Shown here piece after piece: positions 1-29,310 of a stretch of 64,000 bases of DNA. A program made the translations under genes and the position numbers. The notes under the pieces were generated by a model. It worked only from the letters and a program-made list of their open reading frames with translations, was not told the DNA's origin and did no database searches. The DNA is from Girardinichthys multiradiatus (lineage: Eukaryota > Chordata > Actinopteri > Cyprinodontiformes > Goodeidae). The stretch covers positions 1,993,501 through 2,057,500 of the forward strand of contig NC_061804.1 of NCBI RefSeq assembly GCF_021462225.1, given 5' to 3'. The number at the start of each line of letters is the position of its first letter. Position 1 is the stretch's first letter.

Positions 1-1954
1 CACCTTGGACAGTTTGGAGGGTTCACATAAAGCACACCTATTTGTTATGTTAGATGTTTTAGAGGTAGTTTGAAGGAATGAATGAAATCTTTATTTCAAA
101 CATGTAGAACACTAATGTCAGTAGAAAATAATGTAGTAAAAATAAAATTAGAAATAATAACCAAAGGTAAAACTTTCATATTCAGTTGGAAACTTTAAAT
201 GTGGGATAATGTTCAGTTTAAAACTACAGAGTGCTGGTGGATTATGGGTTAAGATTCTAGCATAAGGGTCAGCGTGGGCCCGGATACTTTGCCTCTGGGC
301 CCCTCAGGAGGTTAATGCAGAGACTCAAACTGAAAACTGCAGTTTTTGGCTTTTTATCTGTGTGAGACATTTTTTTCTGGTAACATAGAGACCTCAGAGG
401 TCATGGGAAGAAGCCAGTGCTGCTCTATGCTTAGTCCCCCAAAAACTCTAATAATTGCTTGTATTTGTGTTTTGAATTAAAAGGATAATTGACATGTTTG
501 AGGGTCTGAAAGCAGAACCCTCAGTGGAGGAGGAAGTCTGTAACATCTGAGGCATCATGAACTCTATGTTCATGTCCCTCCAGCTCTCTGTGGTGTAATT
601 GTGTGTTTTTGCTGCTGCGTGCGGCCACTGTGCTTAAGTCTCCCTGCAGTTGAATAATGAGCAGCATCACAACCTTTTAAAAGCACCATCTGCTGACAGA
701 GCGTTGGCTCGCTCCCAGACGGGCCCTGCAGATATTATTGAACTAATCATTGTGCCAAACACACACCCTGACACACACACACATGCTGCGACATCTCTGG
801 GATGATGTGTGTGTCAGAGATCCTGAGCGCCACCAGCTTCGCCATCAGTCAAGCGGAGAGTGGAGATAAACAACAACGTGGGGCAATGACACAAACACCG
901 ATCACAAATATAAGAGATAAACCTGAAAACAGCTCACATCTGAAAAGTGCAAAAAAAAGGCAAAGCAAGTTTATTTATGGAGCCTCATTCATCACAGTAC
1001 AAATAAAATGGCTTTACGGAGGAAAGAATGCTCTGAGGACATAAAATATATAAAAATATATAGTGGCTTAGTCATGAGATATAGAGAAATAAGCAGTGAA
1101 ATACTAATTTTAACCAAATAAATTTCTAAAAAGTGCAAAAACACTGTAGCAGCCAATAAAGTTTTCAGTCTTGATTTGCGGAGGACAACAGTTTAATGGA
1201 ATTAGTTGAGGAGCTAAACTGAGGAGCACAGAAACTTCCTGGAGGTCCCCGAGGCACTGAGTGAGGAGGTTTCTGATGACATAGGGTATCTTCATGCTTC
1301 ATACCTGACAGTATTCTCAGAGAGCAGTAAAGTACTCTTTTACAACAATAATTAGATGTAAAGGCCATTTCCTTTCCAAGCAGAAAGCCAGTGCAAGTCT
1401 GCTGGGATATGGCCCATGTTCCTAATCTAGGTCAGTACTCTACCAGCAGTTACCGATGAGATGCAGCTGCCTGATTGACTATTGAGAACAATAAAAACAC
1501 CAATTCAATAATCTAACCAAGTGGAAAAAAAGTAGCGAAGTTTTCTGGGTCCTGTTTCAACAGAAAACCATTATTTCTGGCAATATTAGAACATGGTAGG
1601 TACCTAAATTGGTACTAGACTTTATGTACTTGTTAAGGTTTAGCTTTGAGTCCATAACTAAGCCAAGACCAGACATGTTCTTTAGTTATTAACCTTATCG
1701 GGCCCAGCTGAATGTTGGTCTCTCATCAAACCAAAAACAAAGACTTCTGTCCGCACCATGGACACTCTTACTCACCAGTGTAACTCGGTGTAAGAGACGA
1801 GTCTCTATACTGCAATCAGGCCGATAACTGTTAATCAGAAGATTCAACTAGAAGACCTTTGAAATGAGAGCTTAGAAATAAGTTCTCCAGGCAACTCTGG
1901 GCTCAAACCCAACATGGCTGGCATACAAAAGGTCAACAATTGAGCCAAACTACT
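1..1954. other. Intergenic DNA, no gene seen
   Basis: I see no coding region with exon-like borders, no RNA gene and no clear transposon here. There is a short CA-dinucleotide run near 760-782. The short open frames have no recognisable protein content. It may be distal upstream sequence of the receptor gene that starts near 8966, or unrelated intergenic DNA. Confidence 0.5.
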
Positions 1955-2735
1955 TGGCCACTTACCAACCAACCAGTCAATGAACCTTCAATCAGCAAAG
2001 CCACCCAACCACTGAACCAACCATTCCTACAACCAACCAAACCTATGACCCAACACAGCCCACAGAGTAAACTAACCATCCATCTATACAACTAACCAAC
2101 TACTGAACCAACTCAGCCAACAAAGCCATCCAGAAAAACCACAAAACCAAACATTTCTACAACCAACCAGCCAATGACCCAACACAGCCCACACAGTAAG
2201 TCAGGGATCAGCAACCTTTTCAAACCAAAGAGCCATTTTTGCCCTAGCTGTGTCAAAATAAAAATGGTCTAGAACTGCACAGCCTAATTGGAAAAAACGC
2301 AGAGGGCATAGTTCTTTCATATTTATGTAAAATTAAGACAAATAGTTAGCCTCCTTAAAAATAAAGCTAATATAGTTTGCAAAGGTATTTTGCCGCTAAA
2401 TGCCATAAAGACTAAAAACAATCAATTAAGACAATAAATAAAAGAGAAAAATATCTGTTCTTATTTCCATATAATCTTTGTTTGAAGGTATTAGGAGCCA
2501 CAGTGGGAGGGCTAAAGAGACACATGTGGCTCTGGAGCTGCAGGTTACAGGTTGCACACCTTTGCAGTAAACCAATTATCCAACAATACAGTCAACCAAT
2601 TAACAAACCAACAAACAGCACAATCAATCAACGAGTCAACAGTTCCTACAAGCAACATAGCAAACTAACTAACCAATGAACCAACAAAACCAATCAACCA
2701 ACTGTTCATCCAACAGTCTAGCTATCCAAACAAAC
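1955..2735. repeat. CCAA/AACC-rich low-complexity tract
   Basis: The sequence is built of degenerate CCAA, CAAC and AACC units (for example 1965-2060, 2085-2190, 2575-2730). It resumes as a cleaner AACC run at about 3378-3424, after the LTR-like insertion. The tract is interrupted by a hAT-like element at 2202-2564. It looks like an old tetranucleotide array that has decayed and collected insertions. Confidence 0.6.
2202..2564. mobile_element. hAT-like non-autonomous element (MITE)
   Basis: The element begins CAGGGATCAGCAACC and ends GGTTGCACACCTTTG. The end is an imperfect inverted match to the start (CAAAGGTGTGCAACC when reversed), as in hAT ends of the CAGGGGT-type. Eight bases flank it on each side, cagtaagt at 2194-2201 and cagtaaac at 2565-2572. 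They match at 6 of 8 positions, as expected of an aged 8-bp hAT target duplication. There is no transposase, so it must have been moved in trans. The element is 363 bp. Confidence 0.65.
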
Positions 2736-3199
2736 TGTCAGGATCTGCCATTTTCGGTTTTTTGATTTACTTTTCTTAGCCAGGTGTTTTCTGTTCATCC
2801 AGGTCATTAGATTACTTCTGTTAGTTGTTTTTTCCTAGATCCTTGGTTTCATGTGTTTGTTTATATTTCCCTTTAGATCTGTTTCCCCTTAGTTTTGTTA
2901 TTTAGTCTAGTTTTCTTTGCTGCACAGTTCCTCAAACTCATTAGTTTTATTAGACACATTCCCCTCAGTCTCCTGCAGCCTGTTTCACACCTGTTGCTTT
3001 TCCCCCATGATTACTCTGTCCCTCTGTTCACTGGTTATCCCTGTATTCCCCGTCTGTATTTAAGCTGATTCGTTTTCATTGTTCCCCGCTGGTTCCTCTT
3101 GTTAACTACCCTGTATCTTACAGAGTTCTTCATAGTGGTTTGTTTTCTGTTAGCCTCCCGAACCTGTTCTTTTTGAATGACCTGCCTGTACTCAGTACT

Positions 3200-3230
<31 letters not shown>

Positions 3231-3334
3231 CAAGTCTGTTTGCATCTCCAACATTAAACCTCAATCTACTCATCATGCGGCCTCCTCGCCATGTTCTGCG
3301 CTCTGGTCCTACCTCCAAACCATCGACCCTGACA
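2736..3334. mobile_element. Probable solo LTR
   Basis: This 599-bp block starts TGTCAGGATC and ends GACCCTGACA, giving the TG...CA ends typical of LTRs with a short inverted repeat. The same five bases, caaac, flank it on both sides (2731-2735 and 3335-3339), consistent with an integrase target duplication. Inside are a TATTTAA box near 3057 and a TGCC tandem run at about 3200-3231. No gag or pol lies next to it. A solo LTR fits best; a non-autonomous element with short inverted ends is the alternative. Confidence 0.5.
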
Positions 3335-3429
3335 CAAACAAAGAAATAACACAATCCCAGCTGCTGTAACGAACACTTTCATGAACCAACCAACCAACCA
3401 ACTAACCAACCAACCAACCAACAGAATGA

Positions 3430-5600
3430 ACCATTGATACGCTCTTGGAATGTTTTGTCTCTTGTTTCTTTAGTGCTTGATGTAAAACATACATTTAAAT
3501 CTAAAGTTCTCAGCTTATATCACAGAGAGTTGGTAGTCTGGTCACGGAGCACAACTATAAGCGAATGTAAACTGGAACACAGTTGGTTCGGCATTGCCAG
3601 ATCCGGTTTCCTACTTACAAGGTACAACACAGGTAGTATATATCTATGTAGAAGTTAAAACGGCAAAAGGGAATAGATTTCACCCCCCTGGGTTTAAGAT
3701 ATGTCTCAGTACTCTGCCCTGGGTTTAAATTATGTCTGTAAAGCTTTCCTGGATAGAAGGTCCTGGTCAGGGGGTAGGACATTCAGATTACCCTGGGATT
3801 GTTAAGAGGCAGGGCTCAGTGCTGAGCAATAATGAATTGGAGGACCCTTTCTAGGGGTGTTCTGACTTCCACTCACCCACCATATTTAAAACCTTCCTGT
3901 TGGAATTGTTTTCTACTTTATACGAGATTCGTATTTAAGTGTACTTTTGGTGATCGAGATTGGACCTAGAAAAGAAAACGTACAATAGGTGGACTGTGCG
4001 GTCCAGGCTCTTTTGAGCGTTTTTGCTGTTGAAGGCATTCAGTGGGACTTTGAGTTAAAAAAGCTAAAACAGGATTGCAAGAGGCTGAAGAACCACAACA
4101 AGAGAGAAAGCACACAAAGTATCCAGGATTCCTTTCCCCCGGGTAAAAAACAATCCTATGTATTTAAATCCAGAGACTTTCAGTGGAAATGAGGCTACGG
4201 TGTGTTTCTATTGACTGTTTGCGTAGAGATTTTTCTAACCCAGACCAACCTGCAGCAAGAATGACCTGCAGAATCATTTCATTTATCTTTCAAATTATAC
4301 ACTCGATTATAGTGACTTCAAGAGATAAAAACCCCACGAGAGAATCGATAAGTGACTGAAACGGAGATCATTAAGGAGCTCCGGAGGGGAAACAAAAAAC
4401 CTTGATGACGTGTTTGGTCTTTTTTAGTCTCTGGTTCCTCTGAATGTTTTCCCCAGCCCTCCTCATCCTCCCCACCAGTCTGTCAGCAGCAGATTTAAGG
4501 AGTCTGTGTGGAATTAAAAGATGTGCTGACGTTGTCTCACCTCGGTCTGACTCACACTCCTCTTCCTCCGATTAGAGGATCCTCACATTAGAAATCACTC
4601 CATGCTGCCTCCCAACACAGATGAATGGTTTCCATGTGGAGGTCACAAAGTGTTTTAATGCGTGGCTCATCCTCTCTTTAACTGATGAAGATATTGGAAA
4701 TCTTTCTGTGTGTCGAGGTGATTCATCAGAATTCATCCTAAAGGCATTCTCCGGGTCTCAGAAATAACACAAACTCAATCTTAAAGGGTTCTATAAGTGG
4801 ATCCGACCCTGCTGTTCTGATCATGACTTTGAAGCCTCCCACCTGTCGATCTGCTCTCTGATTGGCTGCAGCTCTGTCCGCAGCAACTCAGTACAGTTAT
4901 TGTTGCCGTGCTGTCGACTGGATAGTGCACATTTCTAACAGATCTGGAAATAGATCGTGTTTTCCAACTGGGCTCCAGCGCAACCTTGGCTGGCAATGAT
5001 TCAGCCCAGGCCTTGCATCACATACTTGGAAGGTGGGGCAGGATTGTACTCGTTCCTCTTTGGGTCTGGACCCAGTTGGGGTTGTTGGCGTGGTGTCATG
5101 TTTCTAAGTGAAACTTGACAAACAGTAGCCACTCCGACTCCATGGGGGATCAGCACCAAATTGTTCTGATTGTTACAGAGAGATGCCAGAAGGCTGTGGA
5201 AGCCCAGACACATTTAATATATTCATTAAATCAATTCTGTGTTTAGGAACATCCTCCGTCAGTATCAGCACTTCCAGGAAATTTATTAGCTTTGTTAATG
5301 GAGCTTCCAGGAATAAGATGACTGCTGCTGTGTTGGTGGATGAAGCTTCTGGGGGGCCTGAGGTAACCTCCACTGTGTTTCATTGTTTCCTCACCCAGAC
5401 AGGACTGAGGTCAGCAGCTGAGTGAGAGCAACCACAAGTCCAAACTGATTCAAACATAAATCTTCTACATCTGCAGCTTCTTCATGGTGAGATTCAGGAA
5501 AACTGGCTTTAACCTGATAGGACCAGAAGCTTTCAGTTTATTCCCATCAAGAACAACATTAGGTTTCGTGACCATATATGGATGTCCAGTTTTCATCCTC
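3430..5600. other. Intergenic DNA, nothing recognised
   Basis: Only short open frames without recognisable protein content are present. A short direct repeat of a phrase like CCTGGGTTTAA occurs at about 3689 and 3719. I see no conserved exon, RNA gene or element border. Confidence 0.45.
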
Positions 5601-5619
5601 TTGTGTTCATTTTAGCCAT

Positions 5620-6140
5620 TTGATGAGGGTCAGTATTATACACACAGGCTTGCACAAATATTGGGTTAAATGTATTAAGCAAGTAGCACCTCAACCACAC
5701 CGACAATCTTCTGGCATCATTGTTGTTGGATTTTTGACCGTTCTTTTCTGCAGAATTGGTACAGGAGATTTAAACTGTTCTGTTTCCTGCACACTGGATT
5801 TTAGGCATAGTTCACACAAAACAATTCGAGAAGGCCATTCCAGAAGTCTAATGTTATTCTGCTTTTACCATTCCCAAACCAGTTTGGATGTTTGTTTCAG
5901 CCATCTAGCTGTTTACAGGAAAAAAAAAAAAAAAACTGAGGTAGTCCTCCTCATAATTTCATTCAGTCCAAGTAACAGCGAAACATACCCTCAGCATGAT
6001 GCTGCCACTACCCTTCTTAAAGGTTCGTACACTGTTGTTGGATTTAACAGCCTTACTCTGACTCCTCAACACAAACGTCTTGTCACTGTTTCCAACAAAT
6101 TTAAATAAACTCCACCTGTGAAGATAAAAATGGGAAAACA
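5620..6140 (-). mobile_element. Degenerate Tc1-like transposon relic
   Basis: On the minus strand there is a remnant of the Tc1 transposase box usually read as GGSIMLW: TGATGCTGCCACTACCC on the plus strand near 5997. Flanking text resembles the same family. An A-run at about 5921-5935 and several stops break any frame. Only the central box is convincing, so the limits are approximate. Confidence 0.45.
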
Positions 6141-6519
6141 TCTCGCACACACTAGAATCAATAAACTAAAATTCAGATAAAAGTGCTTTTATGAGTTACT
6201 TCTGGATATTCTCCATTCCAAGTACAAGTATGGTTCACACACCTGCATCAACACATTTTTATATTAAACGTTTTTACAACACAACCACAGTTTGTTGAAC
6301 TCAACTGTTTAAATCTGCTGATAGGAGACAATAATGCTGTTTTATAACCCTCACTGTTCTTTTGACCCACTTATCTCACTGACATGTGGAGCTAAATAAT
6401 CAGTATATCTGCAGATCATTTAGATAGACAGATATTTGTTCCTGTAGATTTAAAGATGTTATGGACCTTCTAACCATTACCTTAAAGAGGGGAGAGACAT
6501 GGATATCATGGAAGTTCTG

Positions 6520-6690
6520 ACCAGCTGTTTAACCTCATGCAAATGTCACTGGACTGGTGGTGGCAGCATCATGCTGAGGGTCTATCTCTTTGTGATTTCA
6601 AGTTTCTTAATACATGTGTGTCCTTTTTACCTTTGTATTTACCAATTCTACCAAGAAGAGTGGTCAGATGTCCAGCCAGAATGATGTCAG
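6520..6690 (+). mobile_element. Short Tc1-like relic
   Basis: Plus-strand sequence near 6553-6585 reads GGTGGTGGCAGCATCATGCTGAGGG, the DNA of the conserved Tc1 GGGSIML box. Little else of the transposase can be followed on either side. It is a fossil fragment without ends. Confidence 0.45.
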
Positions 6691-7429
6691 AGGCTTGTTG
6701 GTGGATCCATGAGGCGTGTGGTTGAGGTCCAACTTGCTAACAGACATTTCACAAATCAGGGCCGGCACTGGAGGTTGTTTTAATAGTTCTGACCCTGTAT
6801 GACATAAGTTAAATCTACAACAGATTAAAACATCTTCATTTATACGATGTATAATTATTCCACCTTGGAAAAGAACGGTTTAAATAAATCACTAAATACA
6901 TCTCTATTATAAGTGGATGTAAACTTAATTAACAATTTAAGTTATTATCTTAGATATTTCAATGTATTGAATTTAGTTTCTTCAGGTGTTTCCGAGGAGT
7001 TTTTGTGACAGAGTTTCGTGAAGTTTTGGGAGATTGTTTTAAACCTTGCCCTCATAAGACTAATTTAATAAATTGCCTGAAGTCTGAATATGTTTTTCAG
7101 TAACTCTATCAGTTTGGCAACAAGCGTTTTTTTAATAAGTTCATGACAGACATTAATTAGTGAAGGAAATAACTTTCATATATGCTGATAATTAAAAAAA
7201 AAACACAGTTCACTACAACCTGACTGGATTTACTTAATACAACCTTGCCTAAGGCTGTTTTAGCATCAGTTCTATGAAAAGGGCATGAATATTAAAACCA
7301 ACTTTTTAACAAATAAAAAGAATATTTCAGTAACCTGCATGTTCTACCTTCAATATCCAGCATTAGCCATCAATATTTCATAATAAAACCCCACTGAACA
7401 CCAACTCTACTGATGCTTTTTTCCTCTAT

Positions 7430-8290
7430 CAATAAAGTGTCTTGCAAATGTATTTACGTCCGTTAAACTCCAGTTGGGTCCCCAGTCGCTCAAAGCAGTT
7501 CTACAACAACATCCCGAGCTCTGAACATCTCCCAGAGCTCTGTTCAACAGAGAGGGTGAACCAACTGCAGACCTACCAAGACACGGAGGTCCACCTAAAC
7601 TGACAGGTTGGGCAAGGAGAGCATTAACCAGAGAAGCAGACAAGAAGCCCATGGTAACTCTAGAGGAGCTGCAGAGCTCCACAGCTCAGGTGGGACAATC
7701 TGTCCACAGGACAAGTAACAGTGATGCATTCAATTAGTCTGGCCTTTATGGAAGAGTGGAAAGTAGGGAGATATTTTTGAAAGAAAGCCATGAGAAGTCC
7801 TGTTTGCAGTTTGTCACCAGCCATGTAGGAGACACAGCAAACCTGTGGAAAGAGGTGGTCTGGTCGGTTCTGACCAAAAGAGAGCATTTTGGTCCCCATT
7901 AAAAATGCTGTGTGGAGGAAAATTAGAACTGCACATCCCTCTGAACATTTCATCCCCACTGTGAAACCTGGTAGTGGCAGCATGATGCTGTGGGAAAGCT
8001 TTTCTTCAGCAGGGACAGGGAAACTGGTCAGCGTTGATGGAAAGATGGATGGAGCTAAATATTGGAGAATCATGTTAAAAGCCTAAATCCCACTGAGAAT
8101 GTGGAGCAAGTCCTAAAAACTGATGTTCTCCATTAAATCTACGGAGCTTGAGATGTTTTACAGAGAAGTATGGTCAAACCTTTCAGTCTGTCGATGATCA
8201 GAGCTGGTAGAGACAAACCAAAAAAGACCTGCAGAACAAGGGGGTTCTACAAAGTTTTGATTCAGGAGGGGATAAAGATGAACATCAGAG
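7430..8290 (+). mobile_element. Degenerate Tc1-like transposon relic
   Basis: Read on the plus strand, the block follows the usual order of a Tc1 transposase in broken frames. The N-terminal DNA-binding part lies near 7440-7740, the mid segment near 7800-7930, and the GSGSMMLW box at about 7970-7992, followed by a [13 protein letters not shown] stretch to about 8075. Stops and shifts are frequent and the terminal inverted repeats are not clear. It lies just upstream of the receptor gene leader. Confidence 0.6.
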
Positions 8291-8537
8291 ATTTTTATTC
8301 GTAAAAGTTTTATAAAACTGTCTTTCCTTCACCTCACAGCCACGCACTGCCCTGGTTTGGTCTGTGGTGGAAATGTGACAAGATGTGAAGACGTTTAACA
8401 GGAGAACTGAAGCTGCATCTTCAGGTTGTGTCAGTGTTGCTCGGCCTCTGTGAGACAGTGGTGCAGCAGTGTGTGTTTCAGTGTCTCTGCCTGTTTTCCC
8501 CTCATCTCTCGGAACTTTCCCACATTAAACACTTGGA

Positions 8538-8547
8538 CCATAAAAGG
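8538..8547. promoter_or_regulatory. CArG-box-like site
   Basis: CCATAAAAGG is an exact match to CC(A/T)6GG, the serum response factor consensus. It lies 419 bases upstream of the adra1b ATG. Alpha-1 receptors are expressed in smooth and cardiac muscle, where SRF acts, so a role is plausible. A single 10-base match also arises by chance, and the A-rich core could be a TATA-like element. Confidence 0.35.
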
Positions 8548-8605
8548 ACACACAAATCTTCTTCCTGCGCCTGAATCAGCAGTTCAAGCCGAGGAGGAGC
8601 TCCGC

Positions 8606-8830
8606 ATGGCCCCGGCAGGAGCCTGCCAGCCCGTCCGAAGACCCCAGACCGTCCCGAATTTGTCCGAATGGATTCAAACGGACCCGAACCTCCACCTGCA
8701 GCTGCACAGCTCGCGCCTCCCGCTCAAACTGAGCTCCGCACGAGCGCTCAGCTCAGCCCGGAGATTTAACCGGAAAGAGAAGCTGCTAATTTCTCTGTTT
8801 TTACAACTTTTCATCCAAACGTATTTATAA
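8606..8830 (+). other. Upstream open reading frame in adra1b leader
   Basis: A 74-codon frame opens at an ATG in a favourable context (CCGCATGG) and stops at 8830, 135 bases before the receptor ATG. If this stretch is in the mature 5' UTR, it could reduce translation of the receptor. The predicted peptide is basic and matches no family I know. Regulation is inference; the stretch may lie upstream of the transcription start. Confidence 0.3.
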
Positions 8831-8965
8831 AGTAACCGAACCGGTGCGGTTTGGACTCTAAAAACATATTTAAACAGCTGTTTTCCCCTGACTGGATCAA
8901 AGTAAGTCCAGCTTTTACCGGCAGTAACCATTCATTTATATTTAAATATCTGATCGCTTCTCAGC

Positions 8966-27642
<18,677 letters not shown>

Positions 27643-27824
27643 GCTGAGACGCATCTGCTGCTTACAGGAAGTGATGTCATATACACGCACCATGACCTGT
27701 TGACCAATCAGGTGGCAGGAGGCGGTGCTCCTCACCTTCACAGGAACATACACAGAGTAGAGGCTGACATTTTTTCGGGAGTCCGACGGGTCGGACGGGA
27801 AACAGCGTCAGTAAAGATCACGTA

Positions 27825-27883
27825 AATAAAAAATGAACGGGAGCAGACGGGAGCGGGAGCTAACCAATAGGAGGGAAAATAAA
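27825..27883 (+). terminator. Candidate adra1b polyadenylation signals
   Basis: Two AATAAA hexamers, at 27825-27830 and 27878-27883, lie 183-236 bases after the adra1b stop codon. Either could end a short 3' UTR. Mammalian ADRA1B messages are often longer, so a distal site is possible. Confidence 0.35.
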
Positions 27884-28817
27884 CTAGGATCAATTATCTT
27901 TGGAAATGTAAAACTGAGACTTTGTTATAAACGTTAAGAAAAAAAAACTTGGATCGACGCCGCCATTGTGTAGTTTTTTTCCAACAAGCCTATACTATAA
28001 TGCGAGTCAAACGAACTACACGACCCACAAGCCAACAGTGCTTCTGATCGATGTTTTCCACCTGCGTTCAGGATGGAGGGAGCAAACGCAGGTGGAGAAC
28101 TGGACCTGGTAAAACTGGATTTGTAATGTAAAGTCAGAAATAAGGACTTATCTATTAAACTCATAGAGCTGACAGGAAAGTCGCAAATATTACAGAACTT
28201 CAGGAGAGTTGAATGTAGCGGTTTTAACATGCAGTCTGCTGCTTGTAAAACGTGTTTAGTTGTAATCAAGGACACCAGTGATTAAGGGACACTTTTAAGA
28301 CAGATTCTGGATTAAATCAGCCCAGCATCTCTTCATGCGTCAAACCAAAAGTACCAACATGTGTCAAGTCTCATCTGACCAACAAATTGCTGCATGTGCT
28401 CTAAAGATTTAAGAGGTAAGGTACGGAAGCCCGTGAGGGGACATGGGGAAATTTATTTATTTTGCGTCTCCACGCAATACTTTTGCGTTCGGCATTTTGG
28501 AGCAACAGCACAGATGATAAACTGCTCATAAAACAAACACTGATATGTCATTGATATGGTTTATTTGTCATATGCAGATTAACACGCAGTAAACAATGTG
28601 ATTAAATACTTAGGATAAGAAGAACCGTTCAAATCACGATAAAAACAAAAACACTAATGGCGTACAAAAAAAAAAGTACACATCATGCAGCAGTAATAAG
28701 CAAACAAAGTGTCACAGATGTGGTTTCATGCAGTTTTATTGTTCAGTAGTTTGTTTGACAGCTTGTGGATAAAAACTGTCTTTTAGTCTGAATTGAAGAT
28801 AATTTTATTTAAGGCTG

Positions 28818-29177
28818 CACGGTGGCGCAGTTGGTAGCACTGTTGCCTTGCAGCAAGAAGGTCCTGGGTTCAATTCCTGGCCTGGGGTCTTTCTGCATGG
28901 AGTTTGCATGTTCTCCCCGTGCATGTGTGGGTTCTCACTGGGTATTCTGGCTTCCTCCCACAGTCCAAATACATGCCTGTTAGGTTAATTGGTCTCTCTA
29001 AATTGACCTTAGGTGTATGAATGAGTGTGTGCATGGTTGTTTATGTGTTGCCCTGCAATGGACTGGTGATCTGTCCAGGGTGTACCCCGCCTCTTGCCCA
29101 TAGACTGCTGGAGATAGGCACCAGCTCCCCCACGACCCACTATGGAATAAGCGGTAGAAAATGACTGACTGACTGAC
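28818..29177 (+). mobile_element. tRNA-like SINE, family I (plus strand, with target duplication)
   Basis: It contains CACGGTGGCGCAGTTGG, GGTTCAATTCC (B-box-like), TGTTCTCCCCGTGCATG, and the tail GGAATAAGCGGTAGAAAATGA followed by CTGA repeats. A perfect 14-base duplication tttatttaaggctg flanks it (28804-28817 and 29178-29191). Perfect flanks suggest a younger insertion than the two minus-strand copies. Confidence 0.8.
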
Positions 29178-29310
29178 TTTATTTAAGGCTGATTTCAAAA
29201 TAAAACTCAATAAATCTCAAAACGGGTGTAGTGTTTGTTTCATTTTTGCAGTTATCTGGTTTGGAAACTATCCCACAAAGTATTGCGAAATAACGCAAAG
29301 ACTATTGCGT

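Larger units (their letters stand above)
8400..8965 (+). promoter_or_regulatory. Putative promoter and 5' leader of adra1b
   Basis: The DNA becomes GC-richer directly upstream of the receptor ATG at 8966. It contains CCATAAAAGG at 8538-8547, which fits the serum response factor CArG consensus CC(A/T)6GG and could instead serve as a weak TATA-like box. A 74-codon upstream open frame with a good start context (CCGCATGG) runs 8606-8830 and ends before the receptor ATG. The transcription start cannot be seen from sequence alone. Confidence 0.4.

Noticed and set aside
3130..3354. Overlapping frames with PACLPACL-type repeats
   Set aside because: They come from a TGCC tandem run inside a probable LTR and have no exon-like borders.
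28813..29177. Functional tRNA gene
   Set aside because: Only A/B-box-like similarity exists. The unit lacks a cloverleaf and is a repeated SINE with target duplicates.
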